Of a stretch of DNA of 64,000 nucleotides, positions 43,359-52,004 are shown piece after piece. The number at the start of each line of letters is the position of its first letter. The stretch's first letter is position 1. The translations under genes were made by a program, and so were the position numbers. The DNA comes from JAOTVV01 sp039591075 (GTDB lineage Bacteria; Gemmatimonadota; Gemmatimonadetes; Gemmatimonadales; GWC2-71-9), in NCBI GenBank assembly GCA_039591075.1, contig JBDHEI010000002.1, forward strand, positions 62,001 to 126,000, given 5' to 3'. The notes beneath the pieces are model-generated. The model had not been told where the DNA came from, searched no databases, and saw only the letters and a list, made by a program, of their open reading frames with translations.

Positions 43359-44915
43359 TCAGGGCAGACCGTACTCCTTGATCTTGCGATAGAGCGTGCG
43401 CTCGCCGATGCCGAGTCGCTCGGCGGCACGCCGACGATTGCCGTCGGTTTCAGCCAGGGCGGCCTCGATAGCCGCTCGCTCGACATCTGCCATGGTCATT
43501 CCGGCGCGGTACACGACCTTCGTGACCGGCGACCGGGCCACGGCCTCTGCCAGATCGCCGTCACCGGCCCCGGTGTCTACCTCCCACGCCTCACCCTCGG
43601 GAATCGCGGACGTCTCCGGACCGGCCCACGCACGCACGACCTCGACCCGCCCCGGAGTCTCGTCCAATCGGCGGCGCAGCTCCTCGACCTGCACCTTGAG
43701 ATCGACGAGGCTGTGGAGGATGAACTCGACCTCCTGACCACCCAGTTGGCGCAGCTGTTCCGGTATCCGCATGGGGAGGAGCCGAGCTCCGCCATCTCGG
43801 ATATCGGCCGGAATATCCGGCGGACGGATTTCGCGGCCCGGGGCAAGCACCACCATCGACTCGACCAGGTTGCGGAGTTGCCGCACGTTGCCCGGCCAGT
43901 ACGCGTTCACGAGCAGCTGCATCGCCTCGGAACTGAGGCCCCGAAACGAGCGGCCGTGCTCCCGGCTCAGGTCGCGAACGAAGCGCTTCACCAAGATCGG
44001 AACGTCGCTCCGTCGCTCGCGGAGTGGCGGCAGGTAGATATTCAGAACGTTCAGCCGATAGAAGAGGTCGTCCCGAAACTCCCCGACGGCTGTGGCCTCC
44101 TTGAGCGACCGATTGGTGGCTGCAATGACACGCACGTCCACCCGGATGGGCTGCGTCCCACCCACACGAAAGAACGTCCGGTTCTCGAGCACGCGGAGGA
44201 GCTTCACCTGCAGCGGCGGGGGCATCTCCCCGATCTCGTCGAGAAACAGCGTCCCCCCGTGGGCCAATTCGAAACGACCGAGTCGGCGCTCGGCGGCACC
44301 GGTGAACGCCCCTTTCTCGTGTCCGAAGAGCTCCGACTCGAGCAACGTCTCGGGGAGCGCCGCACAGTTGACCGCGATGAAGGGTCCCTCCCGCCGCGGC
44401 GAGAGATGGTGGACGGCGTGCGCCACCAGCTCCTTGCCGGTCCCCGACTCGCCCTCGATCAGCACCGTGCTCGTGACGGGAGCCATCTGCTCGATCTTGA
44501 CGAGCACCTCCTGGATCGGCGGACTCTCTCCAAGGATGCCCGTGTGCTCCTGCAGACGGCGCCGCGCGATCAGGCGGCCCGCCACTGCCACGACGTCGCC
44601 GGGATCGGCCGGCTTGACCATCCACGCCGTGAGCCCGAGCTGTCGCGCGCGCTGCGCGGGGTCGGCATGAGTCGGCTCGAGGAGCCCCAGCGTCGATACC
44701 GCGGCGTCGCGTGCCAGCGCCACCAGCGCCTTCGATCGGTTCTCTGCCAGGGAACCCGTGAGGATCACCACATCAGCGTCGGCGCCGCGAAACACCTCGG
44801 CCGCATCGTCCTGCGACGACACGAACACCGACTCGTAACCGGCTGTCTCGAATGCCGCATTCACCGGCACGGCCGTCTCGAGATCGTCCATCGTCAGGAG
44901 AACGCGATCGCTCAT
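43359..44915 (-). CDS. sigma54-dependent activator with degenerate receiver domain
   Basis: 518 residues. The N-terminal 120 residues resemble a receiver, but the strand where the phospho-acceptor Asp should sit reads DVVILTG, so phosphorylation is unlikely. AAA+ domain from about 125: GESGTGKE, GAFTGA (sigma54 contact, intact), DEIGE, and the WPGNVRQLRNL segment. A roughly 100-residue linker precedes a Fis-type helix-turn-helix (RRRAAERLGIGERTLYRKIKEYGLP in parts). It activates RNA polymerase-sigma54 at unknown promoters. The start overlaps the mog gene as ATGA, tying it to argF-gcvT-mog. Confidence 0.88.
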   Translation of the reverse strand: MSDRVLLTMDDLETAVPVNAAFETAGYESVFVSSQDDAAEVFRGADADVVILTGSLAENRSKALVALARDAAVSTLGLLEPTHADPAQRARQLGLTAWMVKPADPGDVVAVAGRLIARRRLQEHTGILGESPPIQEVLVKIEQMAPVTSTVLIEGESGTGKELVAHAVHHLSPRREGPFIAVNCAALPETLLESELFGHEKGAFTGAAERRLGRFELAHGGTLFLDEIGEMPPPLQVKLLRVLENRTFFRVGGTQPIRVDVRVIAATNRSLKEATAVGEFRDDLFYRLNVLNIYLPPLRERRSDVPILVKRFVRDLSREHGRSFRGLSSEAMQLLVNAYWPGNVRQLRNLVESMVVLAPGREIRPPDIPADIRDGGARLLPMRIPEQLRQLGGQEVEFILHSLVDLKVQVEELRRRLDETPGRVEVVRAWAGPETSAIPEGEAWEVDTGAGDGDLAEAVARSPVTKVVYRAGMTMADVERAAIEAALAETDGNRRRAAERLGIGERTLYRKIKEYGLP

Positions 44916-45421
44916 CCGTGATCCGTCGGTTGGTTGCGGAGCAACTGCACGGCGTGCTCCACGATGGGGCCGAGCACCGTCAAGCCGTCACGGACCCCGC
45001 TCGGGGACCCCGGCAGATTGACGATCATGGTCGCGGCCCGCGTTCCGGCCACCCCGCGCCCGAGCACACTGCGCGCCGTGGCCTGGCGCCCGGCCGCCCG
45101 AATGGCCTCGGCGATCCCCGGCACCTCTCGCTCCACGACGGTTCGCGTCGCCTCCGGCGTCACGTCTCGCGCCCCGAGACCCGTTCCACCCGTCGTGAGA
45201 ATCAGGTCCGCCATCCCGTCATCGGACCAGCGGGTCAAGCACCCCGCAATGAGATCCGACTCGTCTGGAAGCGTCGCGCGCACCGCTACCTCGTGCCCGC
45301 GCTCCTCGGCCCACGCGACGATGGCGTCACCCGAGGTGTCCGCCCGCTCCCCTCGAACTGCCCCGTCGGAGACAGTGAGCACACCGAGGCGAATGCGAGT
45401 GTCGCTGGCCGACGGGGCCAC
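44912..45421 (-). CDS. MogA/MoaB family molybdopterin biosynthesis protein
   Basis: 169 residues. Family core: GVLTVSDGAVRGERADTSG, TTGGTGLGARDVTPEAT (the GGTG nucleotide/pterin loop) and IVNLPGSPSGVRDGL. These proteins adenylylate molybdopterin before molybdenum insertion, or act as MoaB homologues. GTG start overlaps the gcvT stop by one base. Its place between gcvT and a sigma54 activator is unusual and gives no extra hint of function. Confidence 0.88.
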   Translation of the reverse strand: MAPSASDTRIRLGVLTVSDGAVRGERADTSGDAIVAWAEERGHEVAVRATLPDESDLIAGCLTRWSDDGMADLILTTGGTGLGARDVTPEATRTVVEREVPGIAEAIRAAGRQATARSVLGRGVAGTRAATMIVNLPGSPSGVRDGLTVLGPIVEHAVQLLRNQPTDHG

Positions 45422-46533
45422 TACGCTCTCTTGACGCTTCCCTTGGTATAGAAGGGCAACTTCGCCACTACCGCCTCGACCCGCTTCCCGCGCACGCCGA
45501 TCTGGATCGCCGTGCCCGGATCCACCGAGTGGGTCGGGAGGAAGGTGGTTCCGATCCCCATCTGCAGGGACGGACTGAACCCGCCGCTGCGGACGATGTC
45601 TACCTTGCGATCCTTGAGGTACACGTCGTACCCGTGCCGCGGAATCGCTCCCTTTCCCTCTATGGTCAAGCCCACCAGTCGGCGCGACGGTCCCCCTCTG
45701 GCCTTGATCGCCTCGAGCGCCCGTCGGCCCACGAACGGCGCGCCCTTGTCGAGCTTCACGATCCAGCCGAGGCGCGCCTCATAGGGGTTGACCGTATCGT
45801 CGATGTCGTTGCCGTAGAGCGGGTAGCCAACCTCGAGCCGCAACGTGTCACGGGCACCCAGGCCACATGGGGCCGCTCTACCCCGCCCGGCCACCGCCTG
45901 CCACACCGTTTCCGCGTGCTTCGGGCGAAAGTAGAGCTCGAACCCGTCCTCACCCGTGTAACCGGTGCGGGCGAGGAAGCAATCGACACCCGCAACGTGC
46001 CCGACCTCGAAATGGTAGTACGGCAGCTGCGACAGACTGACCGCCGTCAGCGACTGGAGGAGCGCCTCGCTCTGCGGCCCCTGGATCGCCAGCAGGGCCA
46101 CGTCGTCCGAGATGTTCTTCACCCGGGCGTTAACACCACGCTTATGCGCCACGACGTGCTGCCAGTTCTTGTCGGCGTTCGCGGCATTGACGACCATCAT
46201 GATCCGGTCGTCGAAGCGATATACGATGCAGTCGTCGATGAAGGTCCCCTCATCGTTGAGGAGAGCGGTGTATTGCGCCTGGCCCTCCTGGAGCGCCGCG
46301 ATGTCGTTGCAGGTGAGACGATTCACCCACGCATTGCGGTCGGGGCCCGAGAACTCGAACTCGCCCATGTGGGAGACGTCGAACACCCCGACGCCGGTCC
46401 TCACAGCCTCGTGTTCCTGCGTAATGCTCGCGTACTGAACCGGCATCTCGAACCCGGCGAACGGCACCATTTTGGCGTTCGCGGCTAGGTGCAGGTCGTA
46501 AAGCGGCGTGCGCTTCAGAGCTCCTGCGCTCAT
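45421..46533 (-). CDS. gcvT: Glycine cleavage system T protein (aminomethyltransferase)
   Basis: 370 residues. GcvT landmarks: MVPFAGFEMPVQY, GVFDVSHMGEFEFSGPD, GEDGFELYF, CGLGARDTLRLEVGYPLYGND and GRRALEA. It transfers the methylene group from aminomethyl-lipoyl H protein to tetrahydrofolate, releasing ammonia. gcvH and gcvP are not in the window. The ATG overlaps the argF stop as ATGA, an arrangement coupling glycine cleavage and arginine synthesis genes. Confidence 0.95.
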   Translation of the reverse strand: MSAGALKRTPLYDLHLAANAKMVPFAGFEMPVQYASITQEHEAVRTGVGVFDVSHMGEFEFSGPDRNAWVNRLTCNDIAALQEGQAQYTALLNDEGTFIDDCIVYRFDDRIMMVVNAANADKNWQHVVAHKRGVNARVKNISDDVALLAIQGPQSEALLQSLTAVSLSQLPYYHFEVGHVAGVDCFLARTGYTGEDGFELYFRPKHAETVWQAVAGRGRAAPCGLGARDTLRLEVGYPLYGNDIDDTVNPYEARLGWIVKLDKGAPFVGRRALEAIKARGGPSRRLVGLTIEGKGAIPRHGYDVYLKDRKVDIVRSGGFSPSLQMGIGTTFLPTHSVDPGTAIQIGVRGKRVEAVVAKLPFYTKGSVKRA

Positions 46534-47444
46534 CGTCCGCCCTCCCCGCCCATGAGTTCCACCATCAGTGCCTTCTGCACATGAAGTCGATTTTCCGCCT
46601 GATCGAAGACCCGTGACTGTGGTCCTTCGATCACCTCGTCGCTCACCTCCTCACCCCGATGGGCTGGCAAGCAATGCAGAAAGATGGCATCGGGGGAGGC
46701 GAGCGACATCAGGTGCGCATCGACGTTATAGCCCTTGAAGGCCAGCATGCGGGCATCCGCCTCCGCTTCCTGACCCATCGACGCCCAGACATCGGTGTTC
46801 ACGACGTGGGCCCCGCGAACGGCGTCCTCGGGATCCTCGTAGACCGACACCTTCGCCGTACGCTTCGCGCGCTCGAACACCTCGCGGTCGGGCTCGTACC
46901 CCTCCGGACACGCCAACCGAAGCTCGAAGCCCAGCACACCCGCAGCATGGAGCCATGAGTTGGCCACGTTGTTCCCGTCACCGATCCACGCCACGACTTT
47001 CCCCTGCCAGCCACCGAACGCCTCTTGCAGGGTCATGACGTCTGCCAGGATCTGACAGGGATGCAGGAAATCGGTGAGCCCGTTGATTACCGGCACCGTC
47101 GCGTGGCGCGCCAACTCCACCACATCGGCGTGCGCGAACGTCCGAATCATGATGCCATCTGCGTATCGCGACAGTACCCGGGCCGTGTCCTGGATGGGCT
47201 CGCCCCGACCGATCTGCAGATCGCGGCTCGACAAGAACAGCGCGTGACCTCCGAGTTGATACGCGCCGACCTCAAAGGACACGCGCGTGCGCGTACTGCT
47301 CTTGGCGAACACCATGGCCAAGGTCTTCCCCACCAGCGGCCGCTCACGGTACGACCCAGCCTTCATCCTTCCCGCGAGTTCGAGCAGGCTGCCGAGCCCG
47401 TCGGCCGTTAGATCAGGGATTTGGAGGAAGTCACGTTTCGGCAT
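46530..47444 (-). CDS. argF: Ornithine carbamoyltransferase
   Basis: 304 residues, full length. Carbamoyl-phosphate motif SSTRTR, HPCQ, and the ornithine signature with HCLPAHRGEE; the KxxTxxxFxxxSTRTR region reads KTLAMVFAKSSTRTR. The DVWASMG segment (D-x-W-x-S-M-G) supports an ornithine rather than acetylornithine enzyme. It makes citrulline in arginine biosynthesis, in the cytoplasm. First gene of a four-gene operon with a well-formed promoter upstream. Confidence 0.94.
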   Translation of the reverse strand: MPKRDFLQIPDLTADGLGSLLELAGRMKAGSYRERPLVGKTLAMVFAKSSTRTRVSFEVGAYQLGGHALFLSSRDLQIGRGEPIQDTARVLSRYADGIMIRTFAHADVVELARHATVPVINGLTDFLHPCQILADVMTLQEAFGGWQGKVVAWIGDGNNVANSWLHAAGVLGFELRLACPEGYEPDREVFERAKRTAKVSVYEDPEDAVRGAHVVNTDVWASMGQEAEADARMLAFKGYNVDAHLMSLASPDAIFLHCLPAHRGEEVSDEVIEGPQSRVFDQAENRLHVQKALMVELMGGEGGR

Positions 47445-47486
47445 GCTTCACCAGGAAGTGAGTCAAAATGACAGTCGGCAAGAAGG

Positions 47487-47515
47487 ATTGTAGCGGCCCG
47501 CTGGTCGAGTGTAAA
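47487..47515 (-). promoter_or_regulatory. sigma70-type promoter of argF operon
   Basis: Minus strand: -35 TTTACA (47510-47515), 17-nt spacer, -10 TACAAT (47487-47492); each is 5 of 6 to consensus. Predicted start near 47480, leaving a leader of about 35 nt. No classic ARG box was seen. Confidence 0.65.
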
Positions 47516-47550
47516 GCCAGATCGCGAAAGGAGATGAATCCGGCTTGTGC

Positions 47551-49074
47551 CTACAGGATGTACTTGCGGAGATCCTCGTCTTCGACGATGCGCATGAGCC
47601 GCTCCCGAACGAGACCGGCGTCGAAACCGATCCGCTTGTCGGCCACCTCCGGCAAATCGAATAGCACGTCTTCCAATAGGGTCGTCATAACCGTGTGCAG
47701 CCGGCGCGCCCCGATGTTCTCGGTGCGCTCGTTCATGATGGTCGCGATGCGGGCGATCTCGCGAATGCCGTCGTCGGTGAACTGGAGGTCGGCGCCCTCG
47801 GCCGCACAAAGCGCCTGGTACTGCTTGATGAGCGAGTTCTCGGGCTCCGTGATGATCCGGACGAAATCGTCTTCCGTGAGCGGCGACAGCTCGGTCCGAA
47901 TTGGGAAGCGGCCCTGCAGCTCCGGAATGAGGTCGGAGGGCTTGGCTATGTGGAACGCCCCGGCGGCGATGAAGAGGATGTGGTCGGTGCGCACGTACCC
48001 GTAGCGGGTCTGCACCGTCGAGCCCTCGACGATCGGCAACAGGTCGCGCTGTACGCCCTCTCGCGATACGTCCGGTCCCGCCTGCGCCCGCTCCCCGGCG
48101 ATCTTGTCCAACTCGTCGATGAAGATGAGCCCGTGGTTCTCGACCCGATCGAGTGCCTCGTTCACCACGTCGTCCATGTCGACAAGCTTGCGCAGCTCCT
48201 CGTCCACCAGGATGCGCCGTGCCTCCGAGACCTTCACGGTGCGCCGCTTGGAGCGCTTGGGAAGCATGTCCTGCAGCATCTCGGTGAAGTTGATGTCAGC
48301 GCCCTCCATGCCAGGCTGAAACGGCATGAACTCGAAGGTCGGAAAGGCCGACTGTGACACCTCGATTTCCAACTCGCGATCCTCGAGCTTGCCCTCCTTG
48401 AGCAGCTTCTGGAGCTTCTCGCGGGTCCGTGCGCGCCGTTCTTCCGCGTCGCCGGACGTTTCATCGTCCTCCTTCGTCCGCACCTCTCCGCCCGCCGAGA
48501 CGATGAACCGCGTGCCGGGCGTCTCGGCCTCCGAGCCTGTTTCAGAATCGGGTTTCACCTTGAGGACCCTATCCTGGGGCTTCTTGGCCGGCGCCGGCAG
48601 CAGCAGATCGAGCAACCGTTCTTCAGCCCGTCTTTCGGCCGACGGGTAGACATCCTCCTCTCGCTCGCCCCGCACCATGTTGATCGAGGCGTCGACCAAG
48701 TCCCGGACCATCGACTCAACATCGCGGCCGACATAGCCGACCTCGGTGAACTTCGAAGCCTCGACCTTGATGAAGGGCGCCCCGGCCAGGCGCGCGAGCC
48801 GCCGCGCGATCTCGGTCTTCCCGACCCCGGTGGGGCCGATCATGATGATGTTATTGGGAAGGATCTCGTCGCGAATGGTCTCGGGTGCCTGCTGCCGGCG
48901 CCATCGGTTGCGGATGGCGATCGCCACTGCGCGCTTCGCATCCCGTTGACCGACGATGTACCGATCGAGTTCGGCAACGATCTGCCGCGGCGGCAGTTCC
49001 TCGAGCCACGGTACCGGCTCGGGGCCGGTGTCCTGCGCCCGGAGCTTCTCCTCCGTCCGTGGTTCGCCGGTCAC
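47551..49074 (-). CDS. hslU: ATP-dependent protease ATPase subunit HslU
   Basis: 507 residues, about 60 longer than E. coli HslU. N-terminal PRQIVAELDRYIVGQ, Walker A GPTGVGKTE, Walker B LIFIDELDKIA, GRFPIRTEL and the C-terminal tail EDLRKYIL that docks into HslV. The extra length lies in the I domain (about residues 140-230), which has a Lys-rich then Glu/Asp-rich segment before the LLKEGKLEDRELEIEV core. Unfolds and feeds substrates to HslV. GTG start overlaps the hslV stop as GTGA. Confidence 0.95.
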   Translation of the reverse strand: MTGEPRTEEKLRAQDTGPEPVPWLEELPPRQIVAELDRYIVGQRDAKRAVAIAIRNRWRRQQAPETIRDEILPNNIIMIGPTGVGKTEIARRLARLAGAPFIKVEASKFTEVGYVGRDVESMVRDLVDASINMVRGEREEDVYPSAERRAEERLLDLLLPAPAKKPQDRVLKVKPDSETGSEAETPGTRFIVSAGGEVRTKEDDETSGDAEERRARTREKLQKLLKEGKLEDRELEIEVSQSAFPTFEFMPFQPGMEGADINFTEMLQDMLPKRSKRRTVKVSEARRILVDEELRKLVDMDDVVNEALDRVENHGLIFIDELDKIAGERAQAGPDVSREGVQRDLLPIVEGSTVQTRYGYVRTDHILFIAAGAFHIAKPSDLIPELQGRFPIRTELSPLTEDDFVRIITEPENSLIKQYQALCAAEGADLQFTDDGIREIARIATIMNERTENIGARRLHTVMTTLLEDVLFDLPEVADKRIGFDAGLVRERLMRIVEDEDLRKYIL

Positions 49075-49640
49075 GAGCGACCGGCCTTTTCGTCGTCGAG
49101 CGTGACGATTGAGATGTTGCGGTTCGTGAAGACACAGATATCTGCGGCAATCTCGAGACTGCGTTGGACCACGTCACGGGCAGACAAGCCCGGCGTGTCG
49201 ACGAGCGCCCGCGCCGCGGCGAGCGCGTAGTTGCCACCGCTGCCAATCGCAAGCATTCCATCATCCGGCTCGATCAGTTCGCCGCTGCCGCTGATCACGT
49301 AACCGTGCTGCCGGTTGGCGACGGCCAGCAACGCCTCGAGCCGCCGCAGCACACGGTCGCTGCGCCAGTCTTTGGCCAGCTCGACGGCCGCGCGCGACAG
49401 ATTGCCAGGAAACCGCTCGAGCTTTTCCTCGAACTTCTCGAACAGCGTGAACGCGTCAGCCGCCGCCCCGGCAAACCCTGCCACCACCTTGCCGCCGCTC
49501 AGTGTGCGTACCTTGTTGGCGTTCGCCTTCATCACCGTGTCCCCCACGGTGACCTGGCCATCGCCGCCCATGGCGACCCCGCCGTCTTTGCGAACGCACA
49601 GGATGGTGGTGGCGTGGAGTCGTGTCCTTCTGTTTGTCAT
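49071..49640 (-). CDS. hslV: ATP-dependent protease peptidase subunit HslV
   Basis: 189 residues from ATG 49640 (AAGGA upstream). Threonine peptidase: HATTILCVRKDGGVAMGGDGQVT (in parts: ATTILCVRK, GDGQVTVGDTVMK). The nucleophile Thr aligns to residue 11, implying that a ten-residue propeptide (MTNRRTRLHA) is removed. The AIGSGGNYALAAARAL segment is typical. Forms double hexamers with HslU. Confidence 0.95.
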   Translation of the reverse strand: MTNRRTRLHATTILCVRKDGGVAMGGDGQVTVGDTVMKANANKVRTLSGGKVVAGFAGAAADAFTLFEKFEEKLERFPGNLSRAAVELAKDWRSDRVLRRLEALLAVANRQHGYVISGSGELIEPDDGMLAIGSGGNYALAAARALVDTPGLSARDVVQRSLEIAADICVFTNRNISIVTLDDEKAGRS

Positions 49641-49740
49641 GGTCCTTCCGTTCGACGGACGCACGGGTCCGTCCTGCATGGGCCCCACCGCCATGTGGCT
49701 GGAGGCCGTTGTCCCGCTCCCACCGTACCCGTCCTCGTCG

Positions 49741-50691
49741 TCACGCGCGAGGATGGGCCTGCTGGTACACCTTCTTGAGCCGAGCGACACTGGTATGAGT
49801 ATATACCTGCGTCGTGCTCAGTGAGGCATGGCCGAGCAGCTCCTGCACCGCCCGAAGATCGGCGCCGGCATCGAGCAGATGCGTCGCGAATGAATGGCGC
49901 AGCGTGTGCACCTTGAATCCCACGCTCTCGTCGAGACCGTCCAGAAATCGCTTGACGATTCGTTGGATGCCGCGCGCCGACAGGCGCCGTCGGCGCCGCG
50001 ACAGGATGAGGGCGCGCGCGTCGCCTCGCGCGGTGCGGCCACCGGCCAGCAAAACCTCTCGCTCGGCCAGGTACCGCTGCAGGGCACGCGCCGCGTGGCT
50101 GCCAAACGGAACGATACGTTCCTTGCGTCCCTTGCCCCGAAGCTTGACCTGCTCGGAGATCACGTCCACGTCCGCCACATTGAGCCCGGCCAACTCCCCG
50201 AGCCGCATCCCGGTCGCGTAAAACAGCTCCAAGATCACCAGGTCGCGCGTCGCCATGAACTCGCCGTGCTCCGCGAGCGATTCGGCGTAGGCGAACATCA
50301 TGTCCACCTGTGCCCGATCCAGTACCGCCGGCAGCCGCCGATCGGTCTTCGGAATCCGCACACCCTTGGCGGGATTGCCGTCCACTCCGTATCGGTTGCC
50401 GAGAAAGCGGTAGAAGGTCCGGATCACCGAGACTGCCCGACCAATCGACCGCTTCGACAGCCCACGGCGGTCGAGTTCGCCCATGAACGATCGGAGGGCC
50501 AGCCGATCCAGCGACTGCCACGACCACGACGCGCCGCCGTGGTACTCGTCGCAGAACCCCTGGAAGGCCACCAGGTCGCGGCGGTACGCGCGGACCGTGT
50601 GGGGTGAGTCGTTGCGTTCCTTCGCAAGGAAGACGATGAACTCGGAGATCTCTTCCCGCGGCGGGGCGTCGCCGGAACCCTGAGCGGACAT
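49741..50691 (-). CDS. xerC: Tyrosine recombinase XerC/XerD
   Basis: 316 residues with N-terminal SAM-like core-binding domain (EFIVFLAKERNDSPHTVRAYRRDL in parts) and C-terminal catalytic domain. Catalytic residues: Arg in ATGMRLGEL, Lys in RGKGRKER, HTLRHSFATHLL (HxxR), His in LGHASLSTTQVYTH and the nucleophilic Tyr in the same segment. Resolves chromosome dimers at dif. The start shares one base with the trmFO stop (TGATG), placing it in the topA-trmFO-xerC-hslVU block. Confidence 0.93.
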   Translation of the reverse strand: MSAQGSGDAPPREEISEFIVFLAKERNDSPHTVRAYRRDLVAFQGFCDEYHGGASWSWQSLDRLALRSFMGELDRRGLSKRSIGRAVSVIRTFYRFLGNRYGVDGNPAKGVRIPKTDRRLPAVLDRAQVDMMFAYAESLAEHGEFMATRDLVILELFYATGMRLGELAGLNVADVDVISEQVKLRGKGRKERIVPFGSHAARALQRYLAEREVLLAGGRTARGDARALILSRRRRRLSARGIQRIVKRFLDGLDESVGFKVHTLRHSFATHLLDAGADLRAVQELLGHASLSTTQVYTHTSVARLKKVYQQAHPRA

Positions 50692-52004
50692 CAGATGGTG
50701 ACCTCGACGACGTCGTGGACGAACGTCTGCATCGCGGCGAGCGCCCGGTCGGCGAGCGCCTCACGCTTGCGACGCTTGTCACGCATGGTCTGCCCGAGCG
50801 GCGGGAGCAGTCCGAAGTTCGCATTCATCGGCTGGAATCGGCGGGGATCGGCGTGGTGCACATAGTCCATGAGCGCGCCCAGCATGGTCTCGCGCGGAGG
50901 AATGGCAGGCTGCTCGCCGCGCAGCAGCCGGGCCAGGTTGATCCCCGCCAGCAGCCCGGTCCCCAGCGACTCCGTGTACCCCTCGACGCCCACCAATTGC
51001 CCCGCAAACAGCGTCAGGGGGTCGTCGGGAAGCGCCAGGTGTGCCGTGAGCGCCGCTGGCGAGTTGAGATACGTGTTGCGGTGGATGCTCCCAAAGCGAT
51101 AGAACTCCGCCGCCTCAAGGCCCGGGAGAGACCGAAACACCCGTTTCTGGTCAGGAATCCTGATCCGGGTCTGGAACCCCACCAGATTCCACATCTGGCC
51201 CGCACGATCCTCGCGCCGCAGCTGAACCACGGCATAGGGCTCGCGTCCCGTACTCGGATCGGGCAGTCCCACCGGCTTGAGTGGGCCGAACCGCAGCGTC
51301 TCGCGTCCGCGGCGCGCCATCTCCTCCACCGGCAGGCAGCCTTCAAAGTAGGGCGCATCGTCGAACGCATGCCCCACGTGCTGATCGGCCCCGAGGAGCG
51401 CCTCGACGAAGGCCCCATACTGCTCCGCGGTGAGGGGCACGTTGAGGAAGTCGTCGCCGTCGCCCTTCCCGTACCGGGAGGCGCGAAAGAGTCGATCGTG
51501 ATCGAGCGACTCGTCGCTCACGATGGGCGCTATGGCATCGTAGAAGGCGAGTCCGTCCATCCCCAGCCTGCCCCGGATGGCGTCGGCCAGCGCATCGGAC
51601 GTGAGCGGGCCGGTGGCGACGATGCCCGGGGACGGAACGGTTCGGATCTCTTCCCGTCGAACCAGGATGTTCGGGTGTGCCTCGACACGGGCCGTGACCT
51701 CGCCGCTGAACACCTCTCGGTCCACGGTGAGTGCCGTCCCACCGGGAATGCGGGCGCCGTCTGCCACGGGCAGCAAGAGCGAGCCCAGCAGGCGGAGCTC
51801 CGCCTTAAGGAGTCCGTGGGCGTTGGTGTGATCAAGGGATTTGAACGTGTTGCTGCAGACGATCTCGGCAAGCCGGTCGGTCTGGTGGGCCGGCGTCCTC
51901 CGCTCGGGGCGCATCTCGTGGAGCGTGACGCGAATTCCCCGCTCGGCGAGCGCCCAGGCGGCCTCGCATCCGGCGAGTCCGCCACCGACGACGGTCGCCC
52001 TCAC
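50691..52004 (-). CDS. trmFO: Methylenetetrahydrofolate--tRNA (uracil-54-C5)-methyltransferase
   Basis: 437 residues from GTG 52004, overlapping the topA stop as GTGA. FAD-binding GGGLAGCEAAWALAERG at the N-terminus, HEMRP, CSNTFKSL, CLPVEEMARRG, and GVEGYTESLGTGLLAGINLA near the end. Makes m5U54 in tRNA using methylene-THF and FADH2. The folate form of the enzyme typifies Gram-positive and several deep phyla and contrasts with the SAM-dependent TrmA of enterics. Confidence 0.95.
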   Translation of the reverse strand: MRATVVGGGLAGCEAAWALAERGIRVTLHEMRPERRTPAHQTDRLAEIVCSNTFKSLDHTNAHGLLKAELRLLGSLLLPVADGARIPGGTALTVDREVFSGEVTARVEAHPNILVRREEIRTVPSPGIVATGPLTSDALADAIRGRLGMDGLAFYDAIAPIVSDESLDHDRLFRASRYGKGDGDDFLNVPLTAEQYGAFVEALLGADQHVGHAFDDAPYFEGCLPVEEMARRGRETLRFGPLKPVGLPDPSTGREPYAVVQLRREDRAGQMWNLVGFQTRIRIPDQKRVFRSLPGLEAAEFYRFGSIHRNTYLNSPAALTAHLALPDDPLTLFAGQLVGVEGYTESLGTGLLAGINLARLLRGEQPAIPPRETMLGALMDYVHHADPRRFQPMNANFGLLPPLGQTMRDKRRKREALADRALAAMQTFVHDVVEVTI

